From the NCBI RefSeq assembly GCF_040276065.1, contig NZ_JBELOI010000008.1:62001-126000 (forward strand): a stretch of DNA of 64,000 nucleotides, given 5' to 3'. This document shows positions 1 to 8,567 of the stretch, piece after piece. The first letter of the stretch is position 1. Every line of letters starts with the position of its first letter. The notes under the pieces were generated by a model. That model did no database searches. It saw only the letters and a program-made list of their open reading frames with translations, and was not told the DNA's origin. The translations under genes were made by a program, and so were the position numbers. Source of the DNA: Castellaniella sp040276065. Lineage in GTDB: Bacteria > Pseudomonadota > Gammaproteobacteria > Burkholderiales > Burkholderiaceae_B.

Positions 1-1
1 G

Positions 2-1009
2 ACGCGTGCGCTGGGTGGCGAGCCCCGGGATGTGGCGCGCATCGCCAATGCCGTGGCTTCGGGCGATCTCGGTACCGAGATCGTCGCCACGGCGCGCATG
101 CATCGAGACAGCGTGATGCAGGCGATGGTACACATGCAGACATCCTTGCGCCGCATCGTCGGGACGGTGCGTGCCGGCAGCGATCACATCGCCAGCGGCT
201 CCGAGCAGATCCGCATGGGCAATACCGATCTGGCGCAGCGCACCGAGCGCCAGGCCGCCGACATCACCGAGACCGCCGCGGCCATGGACGAGCTCTCCAG
301 CACGGTGGCCAGCACCGCGCAGGCCATGCGGCAGGCCGCCCAGCTGTCGGCCGACGCCAGCCAGGCCGCGGTGCAGGGTGGCCGCGGCATCGAGGACATC
401 GTCCAGACGATGGAGGGCATCCGCGAGGCCTCGCGCGAGATCGTCGGCATCGTGCAGGTGATCGACGGCATTGCCTTCCAGACCAACATCTTGGCGCTGA
501 ACGCCGCGGTCGAGGCCGCCCGCGCCGGCGACCAGGGGCGCGGTTTCGCCGTGGTCGCCAGCGAGGTGCGCGCCCTGGCCCAGAAAAGCGCGGCGGCGGC
601 CCGCGAGATTGCCAAACTCATTGAGGGCAGCGCCGAGCGCACCCATGCGGGCGTGCTGGTGGTGGAGCAGGCCGGCGCGGGAATCCGCGACTTGGTGCAC
701 AAGATCCAGCAAGTCGCCGGCCTCATCGATTCGGTCGATGCGGCCTCCGCCGAACAGACGTCGGGCCTGAGCCAGATCAACGCCGCGGTGGCGCAGCTCA
801 ACAGCATCACGCAGCAGAACGCCGCGCTGGTGCAGGAATCGGCTGCGGCCGCCGCGAGCCTGAACGAGCAGGCCGTGGAATTGCTGGAAACCGTGAGGGA
901 ATTCCGGATCGAAAAGGATATGGGGCACGCCTCGGTGGCCGGCCAGCCGCCATCGGGTCCTGGGCGGCCCGGAACCCCCTTGCCGATGCCGGCGCAACTG
1001 CCGGCCTGA
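2..1009 (+). CDS. Methyl-accepting chemotaxis protein, C-terminal part (5' end outside window)
   Basis: The reading frame is open from the first bases of the window, so the gene begins upstream. The visible 335 residues start inside a HAMP linker (LGGEPRDVARIANAVASGDL) and continue through the antiparallel coiled-coil signalling domain. The hairpin tip with the conserved GIAFQTNILALNAAVEAARA core lies about 155-175 residues in and is the surface that binds CheA and CheW. The missing N-terminal part should hold the periplasmic ligand-binding domain and both membrane helices, so the ligand cannot be deduced. The tail is proline and glycine rich and lacks a CheR-binding pentapeptide of the NWETF type. 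The GTG at 32 is only an internal codon, not a start. Confidence 0.95.
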   Translation, partial: TRALGGEPRDVARIANAVASGDLGTEIVATARMHRDSVMQAMVHMQTSLRRIVGTVRAGSDHIASGSEQIRMGNTDLAQRTERQAADITETAAAMDELSSTVASTAQAMRQAAQLSADASQAAVQGGRGIEDIVQTMEGIREASREIVGIVQVIDGIAFQTNILALNAAVEAARAGDQGRGFAVVASEVRALAQKSAAAAREIAKLIEGSAERTHAGVLVVEQAGAGIRDLVHKIQQVAGLIDSVDAASAEQTSGLSQINAAVAQLNSITQQNAALVQESAAAAASLNEQAVELLETVREFRIEKDMGHASVAGQPPSGPGRPGTPLPMPAQLPA

Positions 1010-1026
1010 GGCCCGTCCGGATCGAG

Positions 1027-1054
1027 CGGCCGCCGGCGCGCGGATCGGCGGCCG
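1027..1054 (+). terminator. GC-rich hairpin after the chemotaxis receptor gene
   Basis: An 8-bp inverted repeat (CGGCCGCC / GGCGGCCG) with a 12-nt loop lies 18 nt after the receptor stop codon. No T tract follows, so it is at best a weak or Rho-assisted terminator. Confidence 0.3.
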
Positions 1055-1150
1055 ATACCGGTGTGGCCCCGCCGGTGTGCAGCCCTGGGCGCAGTCCTCC
1101 ATAAGGCATTAAAATGGGCGTTTCGACATTTTTTGCTTTGGATGGGCAAT

Positions 1151-2281
1151 ATGACACAGGCGGTGGGTTTGGTCGGATGGCGCGGCATGGTGGGCTCGGT
1201 CCTCATGCAGCGCATGCGCGAAGAGAACGATTTTTCCTTGTTCGAACCAGTGTTCTTCTCTACCAGCAACGCGGGTGGGGTGGCTCCGGAATGGGCCGAG
1301 GGCGCGCCGGCGCTGGCCGATGCGTATGACATCGAGGCTCTGCGCAAGCTGCCCATCATCCTGACGGCCCAGGGCGGCGACTATACCAGCGCGGTCTATC
1401 CCAAGCTGCGCGCCGCGGGCTGGAGCGGCCTTTGGATCGACGCGGCCAGCACCCTGCGCATGCGCGACGACGCCGTCATCATCCTCGACCCGGTGAATCG
1501 TGCCGTCATCGACGATGCGATGCGCCGCGGCGTGCGCGACTACGTCGGTGGCAATTGCACCGTCAGTTGCATGCTGATGGGCCTGGCGGGACTGTTCAAG
1601 CACGATATGGTCGAGTGGATGACCAGCATGACTTACCAGGCGGCATCGGGCGGCGGCGCGCGCCACATGCGCGAGCTGCTGACGCAGTTCGGCCTGCTCA
1701 ATCGGGCCGTTGGCAACTTGCTCGACGATCCGGCCTCCGCCATTCTCGAGATCGACCGGGGCGTCCTCGCCGCCCAGCAGGACCCGAATCTGCCGCAGGA
1801 CAACTTTGGTGTACCGCTAGGCGGCAGCCTGATTCCCTGGATCGACAAGGACCTGGGCAACGGCGTCTCGCGCGAGGAATGGAAGGGCGGCGCCGAAACC
1901 AATAAGATCCTCGGGCGTGGCGCCGGCTCCGGTCGTGAGCCGGTGCCGGTCGACGGCCTGTGCGTGCGCATCGGCGCGATGCGCTGTCATAGCCAGGCGC
2001 TGACGATCAAGCTGCGAAGCGATGTGCCGATGGACGAGATCGACGCGGCCGTGCGCGAGGGCACCGACTGGGCCCGCCTGGTGCCCAACGACAAGGAATC
2101 CTCGATGCGCGCATTGACGCCTGTGGCGGTAACCGGCACACTTGACATCCCCGTTGGGCGACTGCGCAAAATGTCCATGGGGCCTGAGTACCTCAGCGCA
2201 TTCACGGTGGGGGATCAGTTGCTGTGGGGCGCGGCCGAGCCGCTGCGCCGGATGTTGCGTATTGCTCTCGGTGAACTCTAA
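1151..2281 (+). CDS. asd: Aspartate-semialdehyde dehydrogenase
   Basis: This enzyme reduces L-aspartyl-4-phosphate to aspartate semialdehyde with NADPH, the branch point toward lysine/diaminopimelate, threonine and methionine. The 376-residue product matches the roughly 367-residue Gram-negative family. The N-terminal GLVGWRGMVGS is the NADP-binding loop. GGNCTVSCMLM carries the catalytic cysteine at residue 136, and SGGGARHMRELL contains further conserved active-site positions. I chose ATG 1151 because the protein then begins directly with the family N-terminus (MTQAVGLVGWRG); codons upstream to 1061 have no family counterpart. A possible -10 element (TAAAAT, 1110-1115) lies upstream without a clear -35. 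fimV starts on the base after the stop codon, implying co-transcription. Confidence 0.96.
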   Translation: MTQAVGLVGWRGMVGSVLMQRMREENDFSLFEPVFFSTSNAGGVAPEWAEGAPALADAYDIEALRKLPIILTAQGGDYTSAVYPKLRAAGWSGLWIDAASTLRMRDDAVIILDPVNRAVIDDAMRRGVRDYVGGNCTVSCMLMGLAGLFKHDMVEWMTSMTYQAASGGGARHMRELLTQFGLLNRAVGNLLDDPASAILEIDRGVLAAQQDPNLPQDNFGVPLGGSLIPWIDKDLGNGVSREEWKGGAETNKILGRGAGSGREPVPVDGLCVRIGAMRCHSQALTIKLRSDVPMDEIDAAVREGTDWARLVPNDKESSMRALTPVAVTGTLDIPVGRLRKMSMGPEYLSAFTVGDQLLWGAAEPLRRMLRIALGEL

Positions 2282-4039
2282 ATGACAGAACCATACCGCC
2301 AGGTGTCCACGCTCAGCCCGCGACTCTCGAAAACAAGACTGGCGTTGACATTGGCGGTAGGCCTGCTGGGATGCCCGGCCGTCTTTGCGGCGACTTTCGG
2401 CCATGCCCGGATCATGTCCTCGCAGGGTGCCCCGCTGGTCATCCGGGTGCCGGTGTCGGGCCTTGGCGCCGCCGATGCGCAATCCTTGTCGGCGCAGGCG
2501 GCGCCTGCCGATGACTGGGCCCAGGCGGGGTTGACTCCGCCGGTCGCGCTCGACAGCCTGCGGGTCGCGATCGAGCAGGGCGCGCGTCCCGAGGGCCGCA
2601 TCTTGCGCGTCAGTTCCACACAGCCGTTCTCCGGGCCTCTGGCCGATTTGCTGCTGGACGTCCGCAGCGCCAGCGGCATGCAGCGCTACCAGGTCTCGCT
2701 GATTACCGGTGCGCATGCGCCCGCGGCCGCGCCCACGGCGGCGGGGGCCGGTGCCGCCGCTGGTGCGGCCGTGGGCGCGGCCCACACCAGCGGCGCCCGG
2801 GTGCCCACGGGCACCATTCATGTGAGCCGGGGTGATACTCTGTTCGCCATTGCGCGCCGCCATGCGGTCGAGGGCGTCACCATCTACCAGATGATGATGG
2901 CCCTGCAGCGGACCAATCCCCAAGCCTTCATTCACCAGAACGTCAACCTGGTCAAGGCGGGCGCGCAACTCGTGGTCCCCGGCATGGACGAGCTGCTGGC
3001 GATTTCGGACCGGGAAGCTCGCCGGCAATTTCAGGCCCAGGCCGCCGCCTTTGCGGCGATGAGCGGGCGCTTGGCCGGCGAGGTCACCACCGCGCCGGCC
3101 CGGGCCGAGGGCGCGGCCGCCCAGGGCAGGGTTTCCGAGGCGACGCCCCCCCCGGCGGCCTCCGCCTCCGCCGGGCGTGGCGACCATCTGCAACTGAGCG
3201 ACGCGCAGAGCGCGCGCCAGGATGCCGCGGCGGATGCGCGCACTTCCCAGCGGCTGGCCAGCGCCGATGCGCAAGGCCGGATCGGCCAGCTCGAGGACAA
3301 CGTCCAGCACTTGAATGAAGCCCTGAAAGGGCAGGGCGAGGCGGCTCGCAGCGCCATCATCGATGGCGCCAAGGGGATCGGCGATTCGATCGCCGGCGTG
3401 GCCCAGGCCATTGCCGAGGCCGGCAAGGCCGAGGAGGCCGATGCGGCCAGACACCAATCCGCCGGACAGCCGGCGGGCGGTTCGGCCCCCTCGGCGGGCG
3501 CGGATACGGCCAGCGGGTCGGGGGCTGCCGGCCAGCCCTCAGGCGGCGCCTCCCAGGGCGCGCCGGGCCAAGGTCCGATGGGCGGCACAGCGGGTCAGGG
3601 CCCGGCGAATCAGGGCGCGGCAGGCCAGAGCACGGCGGGCCAGGGTACGACGGGCCCGGAGGCTTCCGGCGCCTCGGGCAATCCGCCGGCGAGCGGGGGT
3701 GCCGCCGCGGATCCTCTCGAGCCCACCGCCACGCCCGAGGCGGCGGCCCGGGCGGCGCAGACCGAGGCCGAGGCGGCCAAGCGCTCCAGGGGAGTGGTCG
3801 ATTGGTTGCAGGAGCACCTCTTGATGGTCATGACCGGCCTGCTGGCGCTCATCGTCTTCATCATCGCCTGGCTGCTGCGGCGTGCCGGCAACACGCGCGA
3901 CGAAACGTACGATGCGGCTCAGGCCGCAGAGGCCAAAGTGCGCGAAACGCTCAGGGACATCGATCTCGAGCTCAAACCCCGCCAGGACGAGCCGCGCCAG
4001 GGCGAATCCCGTCAGGACGGGCCAGCGGCCAAGAGCTGA
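2282..4039 (+). CDS. fimV: FimV-like peptidoglycan-binding inner-membrane protein
   Basis: The 585-residue protein has an N-terminal signal/anchor (about residues 18-36, ending VFAATFGHARI). The FimV-type N-terminal domain follows, with a LysM domain at about 177-235 (GTIHVSRGDTLFAIARRH) that would bind peptidoglycan. Then comes a coiled coil near 320-355 and a long low-complexity Gly/Gln/Ala linker (about 395-475). One transmembrane helix sits at about 512-533, followed by only about 50 mostly charged cytoplasmic residues. Homologues such as Pseudomonas FimV organise polar type IV pili. The long C-terminal TPR region of those proteins is missing here, so this is a short form. It follows asd with no gap, an arrangement I recall from Bordetella. 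Confidence 0.85.
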   Translation: MTEPYRQVSTLSPRLSKTRLALTLAVGLLGCPAVFAATFGHARIMSSQGAPLVIRVPVSGLGAADAQSLSAQAAPADDWAQAGLTPPVALDSLRVAIEQGARPEGRILRVSSTQPFSGPLADLLLDVRSASGMQRYQVSLITGAHAPAAAPTAAGAGAAAGAAVGAAHTSGARVPTGTIHVSRGDTLFAIARRHAVEGVTIYQMMMALQRTNPQAFIHQNVNLVKAGAQLVVPGMDELLAISDREARRQFQAQAAAFAAMSGRLAGEVTTAPARAEGAAAQGRVSEATPPPAASASAGRGDHLQLSDAQSARQDAAADARTSQRLASADAQGRIGQLEDNVQHLNEALKGQGEAARSAIIDGAKGIGDSIAGVAQAIAEAGKAEEADAARHQSAGQPAGGSAPSAGADTASGSGAAGQPSGGASQGAPGQGPMGGTAGQGPANQGAAGQSTAGQGTTGPEASGASGNPPASGGAAADPLEPTATPEAAARAAQTEAEAAKRSRGVVDWLQEHLLMVMTGLLALIVFIIAWLLRRAGNTRDETYDAAQAAEAKVRETLRDIDLELKPRQDEPRQGESRQDGPAAKS

Positions 4040-4049
4040 GGATCGCGCC

Positions 4050-4874
4050 GTGCCCCGCATCGCGCTGGGCCTGGCCTACGAGGGCTCGGGTTGGAACGGC
4101 TGGCAGACCCAGCCCAGCCGCCGGACGTTTCAGGATGTCCTCGAATCGGCCCTCGAGGCTTTCCTGGGCCAGCCCACCACGACGATTTGCGCCGGGCGCA
4201 CCGACAGTGGGGTGCACGCCTTGCAGCAGGTTGTGCATCTGGACACCGGCGCCGACCGGCGCGAGGTTTCGTGGGTACGCGGCCTGAACGCCCACCTGCC
4301 CGGGCAGATCGCCGTTCAGTGGGCGCGTCCGGTGGGCGCGGACTTCCACGCCCGTTTCGATGCGCGGGCGCGGACATATTTCTATATCCTGCGCAGCGCG
4401 CCGGTGCGATCGCCGATGCTGCGGGGCAGGGTAGGCTGGGTGCACGACGCGTTGGACGAGAACCGCATGCGCGCAGCCGCCACGCATTTGCTGGGCGAAC
4501 ATGACTTCAGTGCCTTCCGGTCTTCAGAATGCCAGGCCGCCAGCCCGGTGCGCACCCTCAGTCGCCTCGAGATCGAGCGCGCCGGCGAATTCCTGGTCCT
4601 GCGCTTCGAGGCCAATGCATTCCTCCATCATATGGTGCGTAATCTGATGGGCGTTTTGGTGGCGGTGGGGCGCGGCCGTCGCTCATCCGAATGGGCGGCC
4701 GAGTTGTTGGCGCGGCGCGATCGCCGCTTGGCTGCCGCCACGTTCATGCCCGATGGCCTGTATCTCGCGCACGTGGCCTATCCCACGCATCCCGAGCTGC
4801 CGTTGCTGACGCCCGAATGCGCGCTGCACACACACCTGGGGTGGGTGTGTCCCGAAATCGCGGGGCATCCCTAG
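4050..4874 (+). CDS. truA: tRNA pseudouridine(38-40) synthase
   Basis: TruA isomerises uridines 38-40 in the anticodon arm of many tRNAs. The predicted 274 residues fit the family length (E. coli about 270). GRTDSGVHA carries the catalytic aspartate at residue 52, and HHMVRNLMG and SSECQAASPVRT are further family blocks. GTG 4050 is chosen because the protein then starts PRIALGLAYEGSGWNGWQ, the normal N-terminus; the longer upstream frame overlaps fimV and resembles nothing. The start lies 10 nt after the fimV stop, so the two genes are probably one transcript. Confidence 0.95.
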   Translation: MPRIALGLAYEGSGWNGWQTQPSRRTFQDVLESALEAFLGQPTTTICAGRTDSGVHALQQVVHLDTGADRREVSWVRGLNAHLPGQIAVQWARPVGADFHARFDARARTYFYILRSAPVRSPMLRGRVGWVHDALDENRMRAAATHLLGEHDFSAFRSSECQAASPVRTLSRLEIERAGEFLVLRFEANAFLHHMVRNLMGVLVAVGRGRRSSEWAAELLARRDRRLAAATFMPDGLYLAHVAYPTHPELPLLTPECALHTHLGWVCPEIAGHP

Positions 4875-4994
4875 GATGTTTTGTTTCGTAACTCGTATAG
4901 AATTCATAGGTTTCTTCTTGCGAGCGAATTCCCTTCCGAGGGGGATCAGGCGCGATCCGCCGGATACTTCCCCGCCACCCATGCTGGAATATTC

Positions 4995-5606
4995 ATGACT
5001 GTATTCTTGTGGCTATCCCGAGGGATAGACTGGATCAACACGCTGGTCGGCAAGACCATCACCTGGCTGGTTCTGGTGGTCGTGATCGTCAGCGCCACCA
5101 ACGCCGTGTTTCGCAAGGCCTTCAATCTCGGCTCCAATGCCTGGCTCGAGTTGCAGTGGTATTTGTTCGGCGCTATTTTCCTGCTCGCGGCCGGCTACAC
5201 CTTTTTATGCAACGAGCACGTTCGGGTGGACGTCCTTTCGCAACGGCTGCCCGAGCGCACGCAGGTCGGCATCGATATTTTTGGCGTCCTGTTTTTCCTG
5301 CTGCCGGCGTGCTGTCTCGTGTTCTGGCTGTCGATCCCGTTCTTCTGGAATTCCTACGTGCTCCACGAGCTCTCGTCCAATACGGACGGCCTGATCCGGT
5401 GGCCCGCCAAGCTCCTGATCCCCGTCGGCTTTGGCCTGCTGATCCTGGCGGCGCTCTCGCATCTGATCAAATGCATCGGGTTTCTGGTGGGCGCCTGCCC
5501 CAATCCGTTGAAGGTCGGCAGCGGCAGGAGCGCCGAGGAGGAACTGGTCGACGACATCCTCGCCCAGCAGCGGACGCATGATCAGGCCGTGGGCGAGGGG
5601 CGCTGA
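4995..5606 (+). CDS. dctQ: TRAP transporter small permease (DctQ family)
   Basis: This 203-residue protein has four hydrophobic segments, the pattern of the small membrane subunit of tripartite ATP-independent periplasmic transporters, which import carboxylates and related organic acids using a sodium or proton gradient. ATG 4995 is preferred because it places the first helix right after the start; the TTG at 4881 would add a polar stretch with no family support. The large permease begins 3 nt after the stop. No periplasmic binding protein (DctP) is encoded next to it, so the substrate is unknown. Confidence 0.85.
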   Translation: MTVFLWLSRGIDWINTLVGKTITWLVLVVVIVSATNAVFRKAFNLGSNAWLELQWYLFGAIFLLAAGYTFLCNEHVRVDVLSQRLPERTQVGIDIFGVLFFLLPACCLVFWLSIPFFWNSYVLHELSSNTDGLIRWPAKLLIPVGFGLLILAALSHLIKCIGFLVGACPNPLKVGSGRSAEEELVDDILAQQRTHDQAVGEGR

Positions 5607-5608
5607 GC

Positions 5609-7276
5609 ATGGAGTTTTTCGTCGACAATCTCGCGCCGATCATGTTCTTCAACCTGATCGTGTTCCTGCTCATGGGTTTTCCCGTCACCTTCTCGCTGGC
5701 GGCCACTGGCGTGCTCTACGGCCTGGTCGCCATCGACCTGAACCTGATGCAGCCCGCCCTGTTCCAGGCCCTGCCTCAACGCATATTCGGCATCGTCAGC
5801 AACGATACGCTGCTGGCGGTTCCATTTTTCACCTTTATGGGCCTGATTCTCGAGCGCTCGGGCATGGCAGAGGACTTGCTCGATACCGTCGGCCAATTGT
5901 TCGGCCCGCTGCGCGGCGGGCTGGCGATCGCCGTGGTCCTGGTGGGCGCGCTGCTGGCGGCCACGACCGGCGTGGTCTCGGCCTCGGTGATTTCGATGGG
6001 CCTGATTTCGCTGCCCATCATGCTGCGCTACGGTTACGATCGGCGGTTGGCCTCCGGGGTCATTGCGGCCTCGGGGACGCTGTCGCAAATCATCCCGCCC
6101 TCGCTGGTGCTGATCATCCTGGCTGACCAACTCGGCCGTTCGATTGGCGACATGTACCGGGGGGCCATGCTGCCGGGGCTGTTCCTGGCGGGGGCCTATA
6201 TCGCCTATGTCCTGCTGCTGTCGCTCGTGCGCCCTCTCGCCGCGCCGGCGCTGCCCATCGAGGCACGTGTCTATGTCGAACCGGACGGCGGCCGAGGCCT
6301 GCGTTCATTGGGCGTGTTGACCCTGATCGCCGCGCTGGTCGCGTACTTTGGCTCGGGCCACTACTTCCGCTCGCACGACGATATCCCGGTCGATGAGCGC
6401 GTCGTGATCGTGCTGCTGATCTGGGGCATGGCGGCCCTCGCCATGGCGTTGACCAACAAGTACCTGCGGCTGGGGCTGCTTTCCCGGATCGCCGAGCGTG
6501 TCACCTTCGTGATGATTCCGCCGCTGGCGTTGATTTTTCTGGTGCTGGGCACGATCTTCATCGGCGTGGCCACGCCCACCGAGGGCGGCGCCATGGGTGC
6601 CGTGGGCGCCCTCGTCATGGCGGTGTCGCGCGGCCGATTCAGCATGCGCCAGCTCAGGCAGGCCATGGAAACCACGGCGCGCCTGTCGTGCTTTGTGGTG
6701 TTCATCCTGGTTGGGTCGACGATCTTCAGTTTGAGCTTTCGCGGGGTCAACGGCGGCATCTGGGTCGAGCAGCTCCTGTTGCACGTGCCCGGCGGCGAGC
6801 TGGGTTTCCTGATCGTGGTCAGCATCATGACCTTTTTCCTGGCCTTCTTCCTGGACTTTTTCGAGTTGGCGTTCATCATCGTGCCGCTGCTCGGGCCGGT
6901 GGCCGAAAAGATGGGGATCGACCTGATCTGGTTCGGGGTTCTCTTGGCGGTCAATATGCAGACCTCGTTCATCCACCCACCTTTCGGCTTCGCCTTGTTC
7001 TACCTGCGCTCGGTGGCACCCAAGACGGATTATCATGACCGGGTGACCGGCAAGCTCATCGCCAAGGTCACCACGGGCGAGATTTACTGGGGTTCCATCC
7101 CCTTCATTGTGATTCAAATCCTGATGGTTGCGATGGTCCTTGCGTTTCCGGGCATGGTCACGCACTACAAGAGCGGCGCGAGTACCATCGATCCCGCAAC
7201 CGTGACCTTTGGGCAGGATAGCGCCTACGGGCTGGACTCGTACGGGAGCGATGACGCAGGAGCGGCTTTCAAATGA
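5609..7276 (+). CDS. dctM: TRAP transporter large permease (DctM family)
   Basis: This 555-residue polytopic membrane protein is the substrate-translocating subunit of a TRAP transporter. Family blocks include FFVDNLAPIMFFNLIVFLLM at the N-terminus, VVSASVISMGLISLPIML, the conserved GVATPTEGGAMGAVGALV and TSFIHPPFGFALFYL. It is longer than standard DctM (about 430 residues) because of extra helices and a loop near residues 190-280, as in the subgroup that also includes so-called mannitol/chloroaromatic permeases. GAGGGG before ATG 5609 is the ribosome-binding site. The stop overlaps the trpF start, so the permease is translationally coupled to a tryptophan gene, an unusual partnership. Confidence 0.88.
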   Translation: MEFFVDNLAPIMFFNLIVFLLMGFPVTFSLAATGVLYGLVAIDLNLMQPALFQALPQRIFGIVSNDTLLAVPFFTFMGLILERSGMAEDLLDTVGQLFGPLRGGLAIAVVLVGALLAATTGVVSASVISMGLISLPIMLRYGYDRRLASGVIAASGTLSQIIPPSLVLIILADQLGRSIGDMYRGAMLPGLFLAGAYIAYVLLLSLVRPLAAPALPIEARVYVEPDGGRGLRSLGVLTLIAALVAYFGSGHYFRSHDDIPVDERVVIVLLIWGMAALAMALTNKYLRLGLLSRIAERVTFVMIPPLALIFLVLGTIFIGVATPTEGGAMGAVGALVMAVSRGRFSMRQLRQAMETTARLSCFVVFILVGSTIFSLSFRGVNGGIWVEQLLLHVPGGELGFLIVVSIMTFFLAFFLDFFELAFIIVPLLGPVAEKMGIDLIWFGVLLAVNMQTSFIHPPFGFALFYLRSVAPKTDYHDRVTGKLIAKVTTGEIYWGSIPFIVIQILMVAMVLAFPGMVTHYKSGASTIDPATVTFGQDSAYGLDSYGSDDAGAAFK

Positions 7277-7974
7277 ACCTGAAAAACGGGAATCGGGCGG
7301 GCGATCCGCAGCGCACGCGCGTCAAGGTTTGCGGCCTGACGCGTCGCGATGACGTGCGGGCCGCGGTCGACGCGGGTGTGGACGCGATCGGGCTGGTGTT
7401 CTATCCACCCAGCCGCCGCTACCTGAACGCAGGCGCGGCCGCCACCTTGCGGGACCTGGTTCCCGCCTTCGTGGATACAGTGGCCCTGTTCGTGAACCCT
7501 TCCGTTGCGGACGTGCGCGAGGTCATCGAGGCCGTGGGTCCGGATCTGCTGCAGTTCCATGGCGAGGAATCGCCCCAGTTCTGTACGCAGTTCGGCGTGC
7601 GCTATCTCAAGGGATTCCGCGTCGGGGCGCCGGGCCAGGACACCGCCGACGCCCTGGCCGCGCATTGTGCGGCGCATGGCCGGGCGGCGGCCTGGCTGTT
7701 CGATAGTTTCAGCCAAGGCTATGGCGGCAGCGGCACCTCGCTCGATCCCGCCTTGCTGCGCGAGGTGGCGCGGGCACCCGATGCGCGGCCACTGGTGCTG
7801 GCCGGCGGTCTGTCCGCCGGAAACGTGGGCGCTCGCGTTGCCGAATTGCGGCCCTATGCGGTCGATGTCAGCAGTGGAGTCGAGGAATCGCCCGGTCTCA
7901 AGGATCCGGCCCGGATCGTGGAGTTCATGCGCGCCGTCCGTGCGGCTGACGCTCAAGCGGCGATCGATACTTGA
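7273..7974 (+). CDS. trpF: Phosphoribosylanthranilate isomerase
   Basis: TrpF converts N-(5-phosphoribosyl)anthranilate to the carboxyphenylaminodeoxyribulose phosphate in tryptophan synthesis. The 233-residue TIM barrel shows the catalytic cysteine in VKVCGLTR near the N-terminus, AIGLVFYPPSRR, LLQFHGEE, LAGGLSAGNV and the phosphate-binding SSGVEESPGLKD near the C-terminus. The start overlaps the dctM stop by four bases, and AGGAG precedes it. In Bordetella I recall trpF followed by trpB and trpA; here a terminator and a tRNA follow, so trpBA must lie elsewhere. Confidence 0.95.
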   Translation: MNLKNGNRAGDPQRTRVKVCGLTRRDDVRAAVDAGVDAIGLVFYPPSRRYLNAGAAATLRDLVPAFVDTVALFVNPSVADVREVIEAVGPDLLQFHGEESPQFCTQFGVRYLKGFRVGAPGQDTADALAAHCAAHGRAAAWLFDSFSQGYGGSGTSLDPALLREVARAPDARPLVLAGGLSAGNVGARVAELRPYAVDVSSGVEESPGLKDPARIVEFMRAVRAADAQAAIDT

Positions 7975-7987
7975 GAAAGTACATGAC

Positions 7988-8023
7988 AAAAAAGCCGTAT
8001 CTCATTGAGAATACGGCTTTTTG
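7988..8023. terminator. Bidirectional terminator between trpF and tRNA-Val
   Basis: GCCGTAT (7994-8000) pairs with ATACGGC (8011-8017), flanked by an A run on the left and a T run on the right. The hairpin can therefore end trpF transcription on the plus strand and tRNA-Val transcription on the minus strand, where it gives six Ts. Confidence 0.9.
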
Positions 8024-8065
8024 TGCGCGTCGCTGGTGGGGCCTAGCGTCCGGCGCGTCGAATTT

Positions 8066-8142
8066 TGGTAGGCAGTACTGGATTCGAACCAGCGACCTCT
8101 ACGATGTCAACGTAGCGCTCTAACCAACTGAGCTAACCGCCT
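8066..8142 (-). tRNA. tRNA-Val (anticodon GAC)
   Basis: Read on the minus strand this 77-nt sequence folds as a complete cloverleaf with an encoded CCA. The acceptor is AGGCGGT/ACTGCCT with discriminator A, the D stem is GCTC/GAGC, the anticodon stem CTACG/CGTAG holds loop TTGACAT (anticodon GAC, valine), and the T arm has TTCGAAT. A consensus promoter lies immediately upstream and a terminator downstream, so it is an independent unit. Confidence 0.97.
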
Positions 8143-8154
8143 GCAAAGACCGGC

Positions 8155-8183
8155 ATTATAAGCAGGCCCCCGAGGCTTGTCAA
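8155..8183 (-). promoter_or_regulatory. Consensus sigma-70 promoter of tRNA-Val
   Basis: On the minus strand TTGACA (complement of 8178-8183) and TATAAT (complement of 8155-8160) are separated by exactly 17 nt. The predicted start near 8148 is followed by G+C-rich bases, a discriminator typical of stable-RNA promoters under stringent control, and lies about 6 nt before the mature tRNA 5' end. Confidence 0.9.
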
Positions 8184-8407
8184 AATGCCTGACTGGGCTG
8201 GCTTCCCATTTATTGCCGTTTTCTGTCGTTGGAGGTCTGGTTGAACCTGGTGCTCGGGCCCAGGCCAGCCATCGTCAATCGGCATTTTCAGAACACGCAT
8301 GACTCGAGTATTGGTTCTGAGTCGCCGGTTCGTTGACCTTTTTGCAACGGAATCCCACTGATTGCCGTTCTGAAGCGCGATCGTCACAAATTATCGGCCC
8401 GCCAAAA

Positions 8408-8436
8408 TTGATTGTTTCCACTGCGATTGTTACACT
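8408..8436 (+). promoter_or_regulatory. Predicted thrS promoter
   Basis: TTGATT (8408-8413), a 17-nt spacer and TACACT (8431-8436), with an extended -10 TG at 8428-8429. Transcription from about 8443 gives a leader of about 125 nt before thrS. The rest of the 425-nt gap between the tRNA and thrS shows no convincing gene. Confidence 0.65.
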
Positions 8437-8477
8437 GGACCATACTCTCTCCTGCTCGGCAGTTTCAGGTTCTCCAG

Positions 8478-8495
8478 ACGCGGCCCAGGCCGCGT
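8478..8495 (+). other. Hairpin in the thrS leader (possible attenuator)
   Basis: ACGCGGC and GCCGCGT form a perfect 7-bp stem around a 4-nt loop, followed within 8 nt by a run of five Ts (8502-8506). It sits between the predicted promoter and the thrS start and could be an attenuator or regulatory stem. No leader peptide or T-box is seen. Confidence 0.45.
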
Positions 8496-8567
8496 TTCGC
8501 ATTTTTCCGCAACGGTGCCTCGATGCAAAAACGTCGCTGGCGGGGGCCTATTTTTCAGGACGTATTC

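Noticed and set aside
1817..3457. 546-codon minus-strand frame opposite asd and fimV
   Set aside because: Low-complexity Arg/Gly/Ala translation antisense to real genes; no domain.
4881..4994. Upstream TTG start for dctQ at 4881
   Set aside because: It would add 38 polar residues before the first membrane helix with no family counterpart.
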